Source: Sipunculus nudus
Taxonomy: Eukaryota > Annelida > Sipuncula > Golfingiida > Sipunculidae
Length of the DNA: 64,000 nt
Reading direction: 5' to 3'
Assembly: GCA_026874595.1 (NCBI GenBank)
Contig: CM049317.1
Location: 30,004,901 to 30,068,900, forward strand
The notes under the pieces are model-generated. The model searched no databases. It was not told the DNA's origin and saw only the letters and a program-made list of their open reading frames with translations. Positions within the stretch are counted from its first letter, which is position 1. Each line of letters begins with the position of its first letter. Below, in pieces: positions 50,761 through 62,242 of the stretch. The position numbers were made by a program, and so were the translations under genes.

Positions 50761-52494
50761 GAGTTTAGTTTAAAAATTACGATTTTACAGAGTATTTAAA
50801 TTTGAAATCTTCACAAATCATTTCATTTTTTACTTTTACCTTAATAAAATCATTCAAATTAAGTATAGGCGTAAAATAAAAAAAAACGCTTTTTAGAAGA
50901 CATATTAACAATTATATATTTTAAAGATGGTACGTTTCGGACAAGTGATTACTGAGAAATAACGCTCTAAAGATAAGGTGTTTAGGTGAAATGATGTTTC
51001 GAGAAAATGGCCAAAAACTATATTCGTAGAGATCATTCGTCCTACACACGTAACTAACCACAACTACATGTTGACAGTCACATGAATTTGGTCAAGACGG
51101 TGGTTCTTATCAAACCATGCTATAATAACATGGATTAATTGACTATGTTGCTTTAAAAACGTATTAAAACGATAAAAGTTTGTCCTGTCACACCAGCGAC
51201 TTGTCTAACACCACGTGCATGGACTTTAGTAGGCGGAGCTTACAGTTTTGGCCGAGTGCCAAGGTGCGCTGAGCACTCGACAACCGGGACCTGCGGCTGA
51301 ACAGGTGCGTAGCCGGGCCTAATAGGTAACCGCGTGTTTACACAGGAACAAGGGGAGCGGAATCTATGGCCATTCAAGGAGAACGAAGATTGATTTACTT
51401 ATCACGGTTTACATACATTATAGGTATTTGGGAGTTGACAATAGAGACGAGTTTATAACGATCATACAAATCTCGTATAAAATAAATTATATATTTACCG
51501 ACTACCGAGAGCCAACATCCGTGTCATGGAAAGTGCCTCGTATTAGTTATTATAAATCGTTGTACAATCCATGTAAAATAAATAAGGTTTATATTTAAAT
51601 CTCACATACACATACAAGTCATATGTGAAATCTGTATTATTGTTATTGGAGGGAAGTACAACAGCGGCTGACAATAGCGCGTTTAGTTTATAGCCCTGCC
51701 AAAGTCGATAGGTGTCGGCCTCCGGTTTTCCTTCATGCGTAAACGTATCGTCGTTTGCCATAAGTTTGATTACGGAAGTAGGTTCGGCGTGCTGGGACTT
51801 CTTGATATTATTCAACTGCTGCAGTTTTTAAGTGGCATTCGGGATTTGCGTTGTAGGCCCCTCATAGTTTCGTTTGGTATTGGCGTAATATTTATTTGTT
51901 GTGGTGTTGACAGTATGAATATAATATACGTTATGGTTGGGATATGAAGCAGCTTATTATAAAGTAATTTTACGTATCTGTCGATAGGCTCAGGATATAG
52001 CAGAAATAACATGATGTCAAGTGAAAATTTGTGTTTCGGCGTAACATACCCGACAAAAGACAGAAAGGCCAATGACACTAACAGATCATTCACAAGGACG
52101 GGTTTGTTTGCACACCAATTAGCTAGAGTTAGGGTTGCTCTCCAACGCTTATCAGTTGTATGCTCAGCTAATTAGATTGGGCAAACAAACGTCGACCGTC
52201 AGTACTTGCCACTTCCTGCACGGAGGTACTTGGCCCATGCATTAAATAAACTCTTGCACCTCGCGATTGGCTGAATGACCCAGGTGAGGGCTGGGGGCAG
52301 AGTGATTGACAGGCCTGTGGCAGGGCTGGAGTTAGTTAACAAACACCCTGTCAATACATCTTGGTGTTTACTGAATAGAAATCCCCCTTTCCCACAAAAT
52401 GCAACCGGCGACCCAAAATGTGCTCAGCTGCATTGGATCCGCCCAGTATTCAAAATTACGTATACCTTTTATTGAAAAAAAACACCAATTTTTA

Positions 52495-52660
52495 GGATTT
52501 TGACCAGTCCTGCTACCGTTGGTCTGATTCTTGCCCCTTTGCGAGCCTTGGTGGTTAGACTACGACAAAATTTGAAAAACAAAGCAGCGGATAACACAAA
52601 GGAGATATTTAACCACTGTAGTGTATAGACGCTGTATATAATTAAAGGAGCGTACAGTTG
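52495..52660 (-). mobile_element. Relative of the 29.9-kb TIR element, opposite end
   Basis: It contains 'taccgttggtctgattcttg' and 'aaagcagcggataac...gtagtgtatag', matching the right end of the larger element. Confidence 0.45.
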
Positions 52661-53717
52661 TTCATGTAAACTGGGGACACAACTCAAGTAGGCCTGTCAG
52701 TCTACCTTTTGAGTCGTGTATGCGCGGCTATGCGTCACATATTTTTATCTCCTTGTCAGACATGAGAGACTTCGGATTCCTTGTTCTGCACGCACAGCCG
52801 AGTGAAGCTTGTCCATAAATTGACATGATGACGGAAGCTTAAGATGAACTTGTTGCAGTCTGGGGTCTACCTGTAAGTAACATATAAATGATCTAACGTT
52901 TTACAATTAAAAAAGTAGAACTATACGTTTAAACTAGCATATTTTTTTTTCATATTCGTTCCAATTATATAAATAAGTTTTGTACATTTTCCGTATCATA
53001 TATATAAATATATAGGGTTTTAAGATGGTGATTCCAACCGTTGGTATTAGATCTTTTCTGTTCCTATTCTTAAAGGGTCCTATTCCATTATTTGAAGTGG
53101 ATTCAATAAAGATACTATCTTGAAACTTTTATAGAAATAAGCAAAACGGATATTTATTATAATATGATCTTACTTATAAAAGCTGTCTAATCTGATTTGC
53201 CAAGGACCTCCCTGGGTATTATATGTGAAGGAGCTAGGTCAAAGAGTAAAGTGTAACGACTGTCAGCTGAGCTAATAATGGGTGTAACAGAAAAAAAATA
53301 CAAGTGGCGCATTCAGTCTTCGGGAACTGATAAAACTAGTCATGATCAATATTCAATGGAAGATACATGACGATCTATGCAAAATATTATAGAGGTACAG
53401 GAGAGATTTTGTAACAATTTTTTAATTATCTTTGGGTGCACAACACGTCCCATTACTAGGAATAATTAAGTCGCAGTCACTTAATTTCAGATTTGCAAAA
53501 GGATTTTTCAAAGACAACCGTTGATATTAAGAAAGAGGTTTTTAGGTCTAACAGAATTATTTGTGCCTTGTTAACAAACAGATAACTGTAATCTGGCAGT
53601 CTAAAAATGCCACCGCTCTTCGGGAACTCATGATCAATATTCAAGGTAAGATTCATGGCAATCCATTGATTGTATCCGCCAAAACAGAGTTTTGCGAATA
53701 CTATGTTTTCAGCTGCA

Positions 53718-53748
53718 CGCCGCCGCCGCCGCCGCCGCCGCCGCCGCG
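53718..53748. repeat. (CGC)n microsatellite
   Basis: About ten CGC triplets in otherwise AT-rich DNA, just before the 280-bp array. Confidence 0.9.
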
Positions 53749-53839
53749 TAGGTGTCCGGAGAACTCCTCCGTAACCGCTGGGCGGAATTTTACGAAACCC
53801 GGGATTATGTTTGGGTCACATGTGAACTGCTGCGCCCCG

Positions 53840-55320
53840 ATTTTGTTTTGACCTCTGACCTTTCCTCTGCGCTCTGCGTCCGTTTGTGCGTCTGTTTCCA
53901 CACATAAACCCACATATCTCGGGAACCGTTTGACCGATCAGGAAAATTTTTTTTACACAAATGTAACCCTTGGAGAGCTTTATAACATACACAAAAAATG
54001 GTGGCGCCACCTGCAACCATGTTTGCACAGTGTCCATCTGTTCGTCTGCCTTGGGTTAAAATCACTCATATCTCTGCAGTGACTAGACTAATTCACCTGA
54101 AATTCGGCATGCGTAAACATCCTGGATAGCTTTTCTGATTTTATGACAGGTGGCGCCACCTACATTCACGTTTACGCTGCAGACATCCAAGCTCATATCT
54201 CGGGAACCGTTTGACCGATCAGGAAAATTTATTTGCACAAATGTAGCCCTTGGAGAGCTTTATAACATACACAAACAATGGTGGCGCCACCTGCAACCAT
54301 GTTTGCACAGTGTCCATCTGTTCTTCTGCCTTGGGTTAAAATCACTCATATCTCTGCAGTGACTTGACTAATTCACCTGAAATACGGCATGCATACACAT
54401 CCTGGATAGCTTTTCTGATTTTATGACAGGTGGCGCCACCTACATTCACGTTTACGTTGCAGACATCCAAGCTCATATCTCGGGAACCGTTTGACCGATC
54501 AGGAAAATTTATTTGCACAAATGTAGCCCTTGGAGAGCTTTATAACATACACAAACAATGGTGGCGCCATCTGCAACCATGTTTGCACAGTGTCCATCTG
54601 TTCGTCTGCCTTGGGTTAAAATCACTCATATCTCTGCAGTGACTAGACTAATTCACCTGAAATTCGGCATGCGTAAACATCCTGGATAGCTTTTCTGATT
54701 TTATGACATGTGGCGCCACCTACATTCACGTTTACACTGCAGACATCCAAGCTCCTATCTCGGGAACCGTTTGACCGGTTGGGCCAAAATTTTGCATGTG
54801 TATAGATCTCACATAGCTCTTCATCATACGCAAAACTGGTGGCGCCACCTGCGGCCATTTTTGCACAGCTCCTGTCTGTTTGTCTGCCATGGGATAAAAT
54901 CACTCATATCTCGGCATTGGTTTGACATATCTGCCTAAAATTTTGCAGGTTTATACATCCCCGACAGCTCTCTTGATTTTATGACAGGTGGCGCCACCTG
55001 CATTCTAGTTTATGCAGCCGACATCCAAGCTCATATCTTGGGAACCGTTTGACCGATTGGGCCAAAGTTTTGCATGTGTATAGTTCTCACATAGCTCTTT
55101 ATCATACGCAAAACTGGTGGCATCACCTGCAACCATTTTTGCTCAGCGTCCATCTGTTTGTCTGCCACGGGCTAAAATCACTCATATACATGTAGTGGTT
55201 TGACTTATCTGCCTTTAATTTTGCATATGTATACAACTTGGACGGCTTTCTGGATTTTGTGGTATGGGGGCAACCTACATACACAATTTGGCTGCAGACA
55301 TCCATGCTAATATGCAACAC
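53840..55320 (+). repeat. Tandem array of 280-bp units with GGTGGCGCCACCT palindromes
   Basis: GTGGCGCCACCTGCAACC recurs at 54,001 and 54,281 and, with one change, at 54,561, a period of exactly 280; a further relative is at about 54,839. Midway, each unit carries a second palindrome ('acaggtggcgccacctac') and both halves contain 'catatctcgggaaccgtttga'-like text, so the unit is a 140-bp dimer. Later units (54,700-55,320) are diverged. The two 70-codon frames at 54,150 and 54,430 are copies of the same repeat. Confidence 0.85.
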
Positions 55321-57740
55321 TCAATTTTCCCTTGCCACTCAATCCATGCCTCACTTCACCCGTTCCACTCTGATTTAGGCGGATACACGTAGTCGCTTGT
55401 CGACCACCCGTATTCTAGTTAATTATTGAGGTACAGGAGATTTTGTATCATATTTTTTTATTATTCTTGGTTGCCGAAGCACGCCCCGTAACTCGGAGAA
55501 TATAAGTCGCAGTGACCTTATTTTAGACCGTGGATATTAAGTGGGGGTATCTAGGTCTAACGGTTTGTGCCCATTTAACGGACTTTCAGTCAGCTAAGCT
55601 AAAAATGCCCACAGTCACCAAATGTTTTGATTTAAATAATGAAAACTCTTTAAGAGACCATGGGTTACAGTGTATCGTTCCTGAAGGACCAGTTATCATG
55701 ATAACGATCTGCCTATAGTATCGGAGACTTTAAAGCCGGCTGTAGTTATACGTGCCTTCCGGTGACCAGCCATACATCCGCTTACCTACAAAGTCGGTTC
55801 CAATGGCTGAAAGGGTATGACGCCGACACCACACTGGCAACTTAACAATGTCCCTATGACAGGTTTGGAAGGGAGGAAGTCTACAAAGATTTCATCCCCC
55901 AACCTAAAAAATAAATAAATAAAAATAAAATTACACATTTTGCCTGTCCCTACATTTCTAAACATTATATTCACAAATCGGGAAAAATGGATATTACTCC
56001 TATCCTTTCAATATTCATTTTACGCCTGTATTGTAAAAAAGAATAGATTTACTCAAATCTAAATTTATTTTACTACCTTTGTTCCTATAAAGATTGAATG
56101 TTCAGTGAAATTTTAGTAATAGAATAACAAGGATAACAGGATTACTTCTTGAAACAGTTTATTAATCTAATTTATCCGTGATAATAAAGGCATACTAGTT
56201 GGAACGAGTGGATTTATATAATGCATAACTTGTATGGTGCTTCATTGCTATAAAGCTGATATCGAATGCTAGTTTATTTTCTTCTTGATCTCTTGTTTGC
56301 AAAATGATTTATCTTACTGAATCTTCATGATATTTATCAAACAAAAACGATTTTAAATGTATAAGGCTTTATCCCTGCCATCGCTTGCCTTTTAGACTCT
56401 TCATCGCTGGAAGCAATCTACAGCGTACTTACATCGGTGGAAGTGCCAGCGTATTCAACTTCCGGAGCGAATATGGACTGGATAACATTTTCAAACTAAA
56501 TTTATTCAATCTTTAATCCATCGATTTCGCACAAAATATAAGAAATATTATAACAATATAATATAACAACACCCCGTCCCCTCCGTTCAGTCCCGATAAA
56601 CATTCATAAATTTTGTCTTTGATATCCACAGAAAAAAAAAACAGTTGACCAACGTGGTCAGTTTTGGGTGAGTTTATGTTAAATATATACAAAAATTAAA
56701 ATTAGGCTTTTGATAACAACTAATATAACGTTTAAAACCATCCAGATCTTCACGACTCTTTGAACAGACTAATGAATATTAATAGGATTGTGACAAAATG
56801 CTTCCATCCGGGATCTCATTCCTGATTAAAAACCATTTGGTATCTAAATTATTAAGGTTTATTTTTACAATCCATATAAACCTCTCCAGAGGCCCATCCC
56901 GCACTAAGGAAAACAACTTTTGGTCTCGAACAAACATTATGCATATCGGTTAAAAACCTGTAGGCCTTACTTCGACAATCCAAATGACTGCCCAATTAGT
57001 GCTTCTTAAGGGGTACTAATAATCGGGATTTACTCTATATGTTAATTTAAAATTCTTTATTAAACCTACATGTATTATTTTTACTTTTTACAGGCATTAG
57101 AGGTTAGTGATCAATTCTCCGTTGCCATGAACGTCCGTGAAACCCGGATGATCAGGTTAGGTTCGAAAATTTAAATAAAGGGTGTTAAAATATGAATTAA
57201 TCCTTGAATATACGTTTCCTGCTTCTCTGTGTGACCTTTTATGAGGTATCTTCCAAACATGTATACAACATTTCGTTATAATAAATGCAGAACTGATATT
57301 CCCTTTTTTATATCATCTCCGTCTTCGTGTCAACTTAATTTCCTTTGCGCGATTTGTAAAATAGACGACAATTCCTTTCAACTGTAAATTCCCTATCTAA
57401 GCAATTCCTCTTCCTAAAAGGAGCGCTGTCCGAGCGCATGTTACCACAAAAGCCAGATTTTTATATACTCCACTTCCTAAATGTTGTTAGCTGCCCTTTG
57501 ATTTAAACCGAGTGTGCTTTGATAGTTCTTCCACTATGGGCAGATCTAAATTGCTGGGCATCAGATGAACAAATGTATATATTTCACATTCACACAGATA
57601 ATACAAACCGCAAATTGGTTTCAAATCGACTGCTATGTGTCTGCAGGCTTCTTCATACCTGTAAGGTACTTAATTTTGCGGGTGCTGAAGGCTACGTTGG
57701 CAAACTGCCGGGTATCACCAAAAAAGCGGTTTCTCATTAT

Positions 57741-57885
57741 TGTGTGATGACAAACTAAGATTGTAACCGGTTTCGGTTTTTTCGATAGCCGTATCATTTG
57801 AAGACGTCTTTAGTGCCCGTGTGATGACAAAACCAAGTTTGTAAACGGTTTCGGTTTATTCGATAGCCGTACCATTTGAAGACTT
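57741..57885 (+). repeat. Tandem duplication of about 80 bp
   Basis: 'gtgtgatgacaaa', 'cggtttcggttt' and 'cgatagccgta.catttgaag' occur twice in direct succession. Confidence 0.8.
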
Positions 57886-60282
57886 AATTTGTGCAAAGAA
57901 TAAAATTGATAGGATTCAAAATCTGGACCTGTATCATTGCCAATTCAATTAAATATTTCTTGCCCCATATCGACACAACCTGCGATATCTACGCTCTTTG
58001 CACAGTGCTTTTACCTATATAGGCCTACTGCCTATACCTAAAGCGCTGTTTGTTTTGGCCTGGTTTTTTGGCACCTACACAAGAGGTGAACACTGGATGT
58101 TGGGCAAATCAAATGCCGGTGCTGGAAGTTGCATCCTCTATGATTTTCTGAAACATCTGATGCGACAAGAAATCTACATTTTTATCGGAATGCGTTCATT
58201 ACTGGTTCATTACTTGTTTTCCAATAAATAAGAGCCCAGAATACGCCGGCACAGTTTTGAAACATACAAAAAAAAATGTCATCAAGCGGCGTTAAAAGCG
58301 TAGCCCTGGGCGCAGCCATGTTTGTTAACACACATTTGATTGGCTGCTAGTCACATCATACGCACTACGTTTTTCACTAGTCACCGACCCGCCACCTAGT
58401 TTCTAAGCCCATCGTAATCGGTCATTCAAGGCAGCACGTTTCACAAAAATGTGTTGAATTTCTTGTAAGCCATCGCGGCGACACCACAAAGAAATCTGGT
58501 GACCCCTGACCTCATTAAATTTACGAGCATTTTGCCATTTAAAAACTGTTCAGTCTGGACGATGTGAGGTATAAATAAGATAATGCGAGAACGAGTCAGC
58601 CTTCATTCCTGCAGGCCAAAATAATAATATAACAAGTTACGGTTTACAGCAACCACGTGACCAGTCTCTGTTTTCACTTGTGGTATTACTGGGTGAGCCG
58701 CTCGTGATGGGAATTTACAAGCTCGGTGATAGTTCTCTGTTTTATAACTGGGGCACAGTTGTTCTGTTCACAGATATACGACTGCTATCATTGGATACGA
58801 TACTAAAGGACAAATGGCCACACTTTCAGATGGCCACATCCGTACATTAAAAAAAAATAGAAGGATAATTTGTAAAATTTAATTCTCAAATTTTCTGTAT
58901 TAATAAAAATAATATATAAAATCTAGGATAGGACAATAACAATAGACAAAAGGGGTAGGCTTGGGGTACATTATCCTTGCTCAGCTCTATTATAAAAAAT
59001 CTATCCCATCGTTGATGAGAAATTGGTGATTCACATATACACATTATCATATACAGGTAAACCTCTTTTCTCGGACACTTTTCTATTATGGGCCACGCTT
59101 TCTTGATTCAGGTTAAATATGGACTCGGAAGTCCGTAATTGTCTCCGCTAGGAGGGTATATATGCAATAATTCCCGTTGCTGTGTTTGTGTGTGTGTTTA
59201 TTAACATCACAACACACGCTATCATGAACGAAATCTCATGAAATTTTCAGGGCTTTTCGGGAATGGGCGAAGGATGGATCGATTAGTTTTTTGTGTGGAT
59301 CCGCCGCATGATCCGGATCAAGAAACATCATAAATTAATATTCGCAAATGTAAAAACACTTATACACCTATGAACCCAGAAATATGGGCTGAATATGTTA
59401 ATGCCAACATGGTGGATGCTTATATTCACTTTAGAATGCAGATTTTTAGTTCCTTTATAAGGCCGCATCCCTCTATAATAGGCGTCTTTGTGCTACGGGC
59501 ATTTGTGGGGAACAGCAGACGCCAAGCTACATTAACCAGTCTAAAACGGACGCATTCCCATAAAGGAACACTTATGGTTCGCAATTAAAGAAAAACTTTT
59601 GGTCATCGTTTGTAGCTTCCTGCTCCGTGACGACTACCGGATTTTATGTACAGAAATTCTCCAAGAAATTCCCTGGTGCGTCTAATTATAAATGTTTATT
59701 TTCGATTTCAACGCTTCTGGAGCCCGGCTGAAATACTCAACTAATTTGCTGACCGGAGTCATTAAACAAACAGGCTTTACCTTTCTCAGCTCAAACACAT
59801 CTATCATATATTCTCACCTTGTGGGTATGTGAAGTCGTTATACTTTGGACTCTTTCAGGTTATCATTTGTGAAAGAAAGACATATGGTTTGTGGGTGGGT
59901 CTTCGTCACCTGTTATCGAAATGAGACGTACTGATTTGGTTCCTGTTGATATATAGTTTTTGTGGTGGCTAATGTTTCAGTGGTAAAAGTTAGATCTTAT
60001 GGATATAGTTATTATGAAAGTTTGCAATTAAAGATTACAGGTTTGTTTTGTCCGTAGAGCTAATGTATTATTGAGTTACCCAAATATTCCTATCGTGCAT
60101 TATCTCTCATTACGAGACGTCTTTTTACTTTCCCATTAAATTTTGATAATGTAGTATTCCCATGTAACCCTGTCATGTCTATCTTATCGTATCTTTATTA
60201 GATGGCCATGCGTTCCACTGCTTTCATTTTCAAATTTCCCCCCCCCCCCATTTATTGTAAAGAACGGCCAGCGGGAATCTTT

Positions 60283-60554
60283 GGCCAAAAAATAAGGTAT
60301 GGTTCTCAGGCACCGCCCGCGTCAATTTGAATCCTCCGCATCATTTGTTTTTTATTTTTATCTTTCAAAAAGATAAATAATACAATTTATGTAGTGCTTT
60401 TACCTGTTTAGCAAAACAAAAATGTTATTTTGATGCTTTTCGCTGATCAAATGACATTTTTATCGCAACATCCAAAAAAAATAAAAAATAAAATACCGCA
60501 CGCCCGCACTGATTTCTAAAAAAAGGTGCCTGAGAACCATACCTTGTTTGGGCC
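60283..60554. mobile_element. MITE with perfect 21-bp terminal inverted repeats
   Basis: Positions 60,294-60,314 and 60,525-60,545 are exact reverse complements (core GGTATGGTTCTCAGGCACC). The match extends imperfectly outward to GGCC...GGCC. The 210-bp interior is AT-rich and non-coding. Confidence 0.8.
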
Positions 60555-61472
60555 TTACAAACATGGTTTTAAACCGAACGGAAAGATCTTGTTATCAAGA
60601 AACTATACAGGCATATCGAATAATTTTTCATCAATCGAAGTTAAAACCAATTTAGACAGTAGATCAGATAACGATTCAGGCGGTAACCACAGGTAAAAAA
60701 AAAACCAAAAAAACAAAAAGTTAAAAAAGTTTAACACACACAAACGGACAATAAGAAAGACTCACCAACAGTTTTTCCTGACCAGAACACTAAACGACGA
60801 GCAAAGCAGAACACAAGCAGACCCATTTTATTTTAATATATATTAACATATACCGTCAGGCAGATTGTTTGCGAAATCAATGATATCATAGGTGAACTGA
60901 ACACTTGATCTGATGGTCTATCAAATTGGTCACTTGTGGTCAACCCACCTGATAACATACTTTCATATATATCAACGGTTCGTCCATTATTTATCTAACC
61001 ATGTGCACATCTGTCTTTTTCCCATCACGGGGCCGGTCACCTTATAAGGACACTTTCGGACAACCTAGCGAGCAAGCCAGCCAGTTACATACTCCTCTCT
61101 AAGGTATTTTCTTAAAAAAAAAGAAAAATCTGCGCTAATTTAACTCAAACAGCAGACAAATGTTTGTTAAAATAATTTTCTAATTTAAAACAAGCAACAT
61201 TTGTAATAGTGAATGAACTCAGTTAACGCTTGTATACGTTTATATACAACATATGTTGCTCATAACGTTTGTCAAAGGATTATGTATTCATTTTCTTTTC
61301 ATTGCTTTTTCATTCACACAAGATAAATATTTAGGGTAAATTTAAACTGAAACGTATACATGTTCTCTGTGTTACGTATCATATTTTTTTATTTGTAAAG
61401 TGCAATTCGCAATCATAACCAGAAAATAATATCTAATTTCTATACACAAACACAAACACACACGCACACACA

Positions 61473-61479
<7 letters not shown>

Positions 61480-61527
<48 letters not shown>
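61480..61527. repeat. (AT)n microsatellite just upstream of C6
   Basis: About 48 bp of alternating TA, preceded by (AC)n and ending 51 bases before the C6 ATG. It could affect initiation, since C3 and C4 have a TATA box about 35-40 bases before the ATG. Confidence 0.9.
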
Positions 61528-61530
<3 letters not shown>

Positions 61531-61578
61531 TTTTGCATTTTTCCAGGACTAAGGTGTCTTCGTCTGACAACTTAAATC

Positions 61579-62242
61579 ATGGCTGCCGCTCACAAGATTC
61601 TGATTGGTTTGTTGGTGGTCACGTGCCTGGCTGTGGAATGCCAGGCTCAGCTTCGCGTGTCTGCTTTTAATATCCAAACTTTCGGCCGAACAAAGATGGG
61701 AAAGCCTGATGTGGTCGCCACTCTTGTTAGAGTAAAGATTCATACACACACACCCATCCACATACATGCGCACACACAGACATCTGATTATATCAGAGAT
61801 TATTGAACACATACTGTTGTGAACTGCTCACCGAAGAGGAACAAGAAATTGACATTTTAAATTACTCTGTGAACATTCAAAATCAGAATGTAATTGATGT
61901 ATCCCCGTACAACTATAGACAATTGTATGATTAAGCAATTATGTTATGAACTTGGCATATAGAATGGTAATTAGCTACATATGAGAGCAATTTTGTGTGT
62001 GTGTTTTGCTTAACAAATGCAGTTATAAAAATGTCTGATATACGTAGAATTAGAAGAGTGGCGTTGTACAAAAGGGAATATGAATGTATTCTCCGTTTTT
62101 TACATGTCCAGATCGAGGTATACCTGTAACTCTTATTAAATGTGTCATATTAGATCATCAACCGGTACGACCTCGTTTTGATTCAAGAGATCCGCGATTC
62201 TACGCAGACGGCAATCTACCAGCTACTTGACGAAGTTAACAG
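61579..62242 (+). CDS. DNase I-family nuclease C6, exons 1-2 (continues off window)
   Basis: Exon 1 (61,579-61,731) encodes a signal peptide of about 23 residues (KILIGLLVVTCLAVECQA) followed directly by QLRVSAFNIQTFGRTKMGKP, the first beta strand of the DNase I fold. Its N-terminus is shorter than in C2-C4 and closest to vertebrate DNase I. Exon 2 (62,154-62,242, 89 nt) encodes INRYDLVLIQEIRDSTQTAI and more, with catalytic E63 and R65. Donors are GTAAAG and GTGAGC. Exon 3 is not seen in the remaining 1.75 kb, so the gene continues to the right. The ATG context is AAATCATGG. A pyrimidine-rich CATTTTTCCAG ends 25 bases before the ATG, so a non-coding leader exon is possible. Confidence 0.88.

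Larger units (their letters stand above)
49054..52759. other. Intergenic between C4 and C5, repeats only
   Basis: It holds (AC)n/(AT)n at 49,598-49,650, the second copy of the short repeat at 49,990-50,085, AT-rich palindromic tracts at 50,305-50,545 and two relatives of the 29.9-kb TIR element. A locally GC-richer stretch at 51,225-51,355 contains 'gctgaacag|gtgcgt', which could be a donor, but no exon can be argued. Exons 1-4 of C5 were sought here by their conserved codons and not found. Confidence 0.45.
52760..57174 (+). pseudogene. Decayed DNase I-family copy C5 (exons 5-8)
   Basis: Exon 5 remnant, 52,760-52,872: exactly 113 nt with good splice signals, reading DFGFLVLHAQPSEA then two in-frame stops; the catalytic His is kept. 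Exon 6 remnant, about 55,707-55,862: GDFKAGCSY (Asn changed to Lys), FQWL, DADTT, a stop, then CPYD. Exon 7, 56,396-56,492: fully open (LFIAGSNLQ..SASVFNFRSEYGLD), but the donor after it is lost. Exon 8, 57,094-57,174: ALEVSDQFSV, in which the catalytic His of SDH is Gln. Exons 1-4 are not recognisable. Residues such as SASVFNFR resemble C4 (SARVFNFR) more than C1-C3. The array of 280-bp repeats lies in its intron 5. Confidence 0.85.
57175..61578. other. Intergenic between C5 and C6, no gene seen
   Basis: Mostly unique-looking AT-rich DNA. It includes an 85-bp tandem duplication, one clear MITE, a C-tract at 60,239-60,249 and an (AT)n tract just before C6. Open frames are short (79 codons or fewer) and without recognisable motifs. 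Confidence 0.45.

Noticed and set aside
51225-51355. GC-richer stretch with CAG|GTGCGT, possible leader exon
   Set aside because: No open frame, no homology to other copies and no promoter that can be argued from sequence.
54150-54642. Two identical 70-codon frames
   Set aside because: They are the same 280-bp repeat unit read twice, not duplicated genes.
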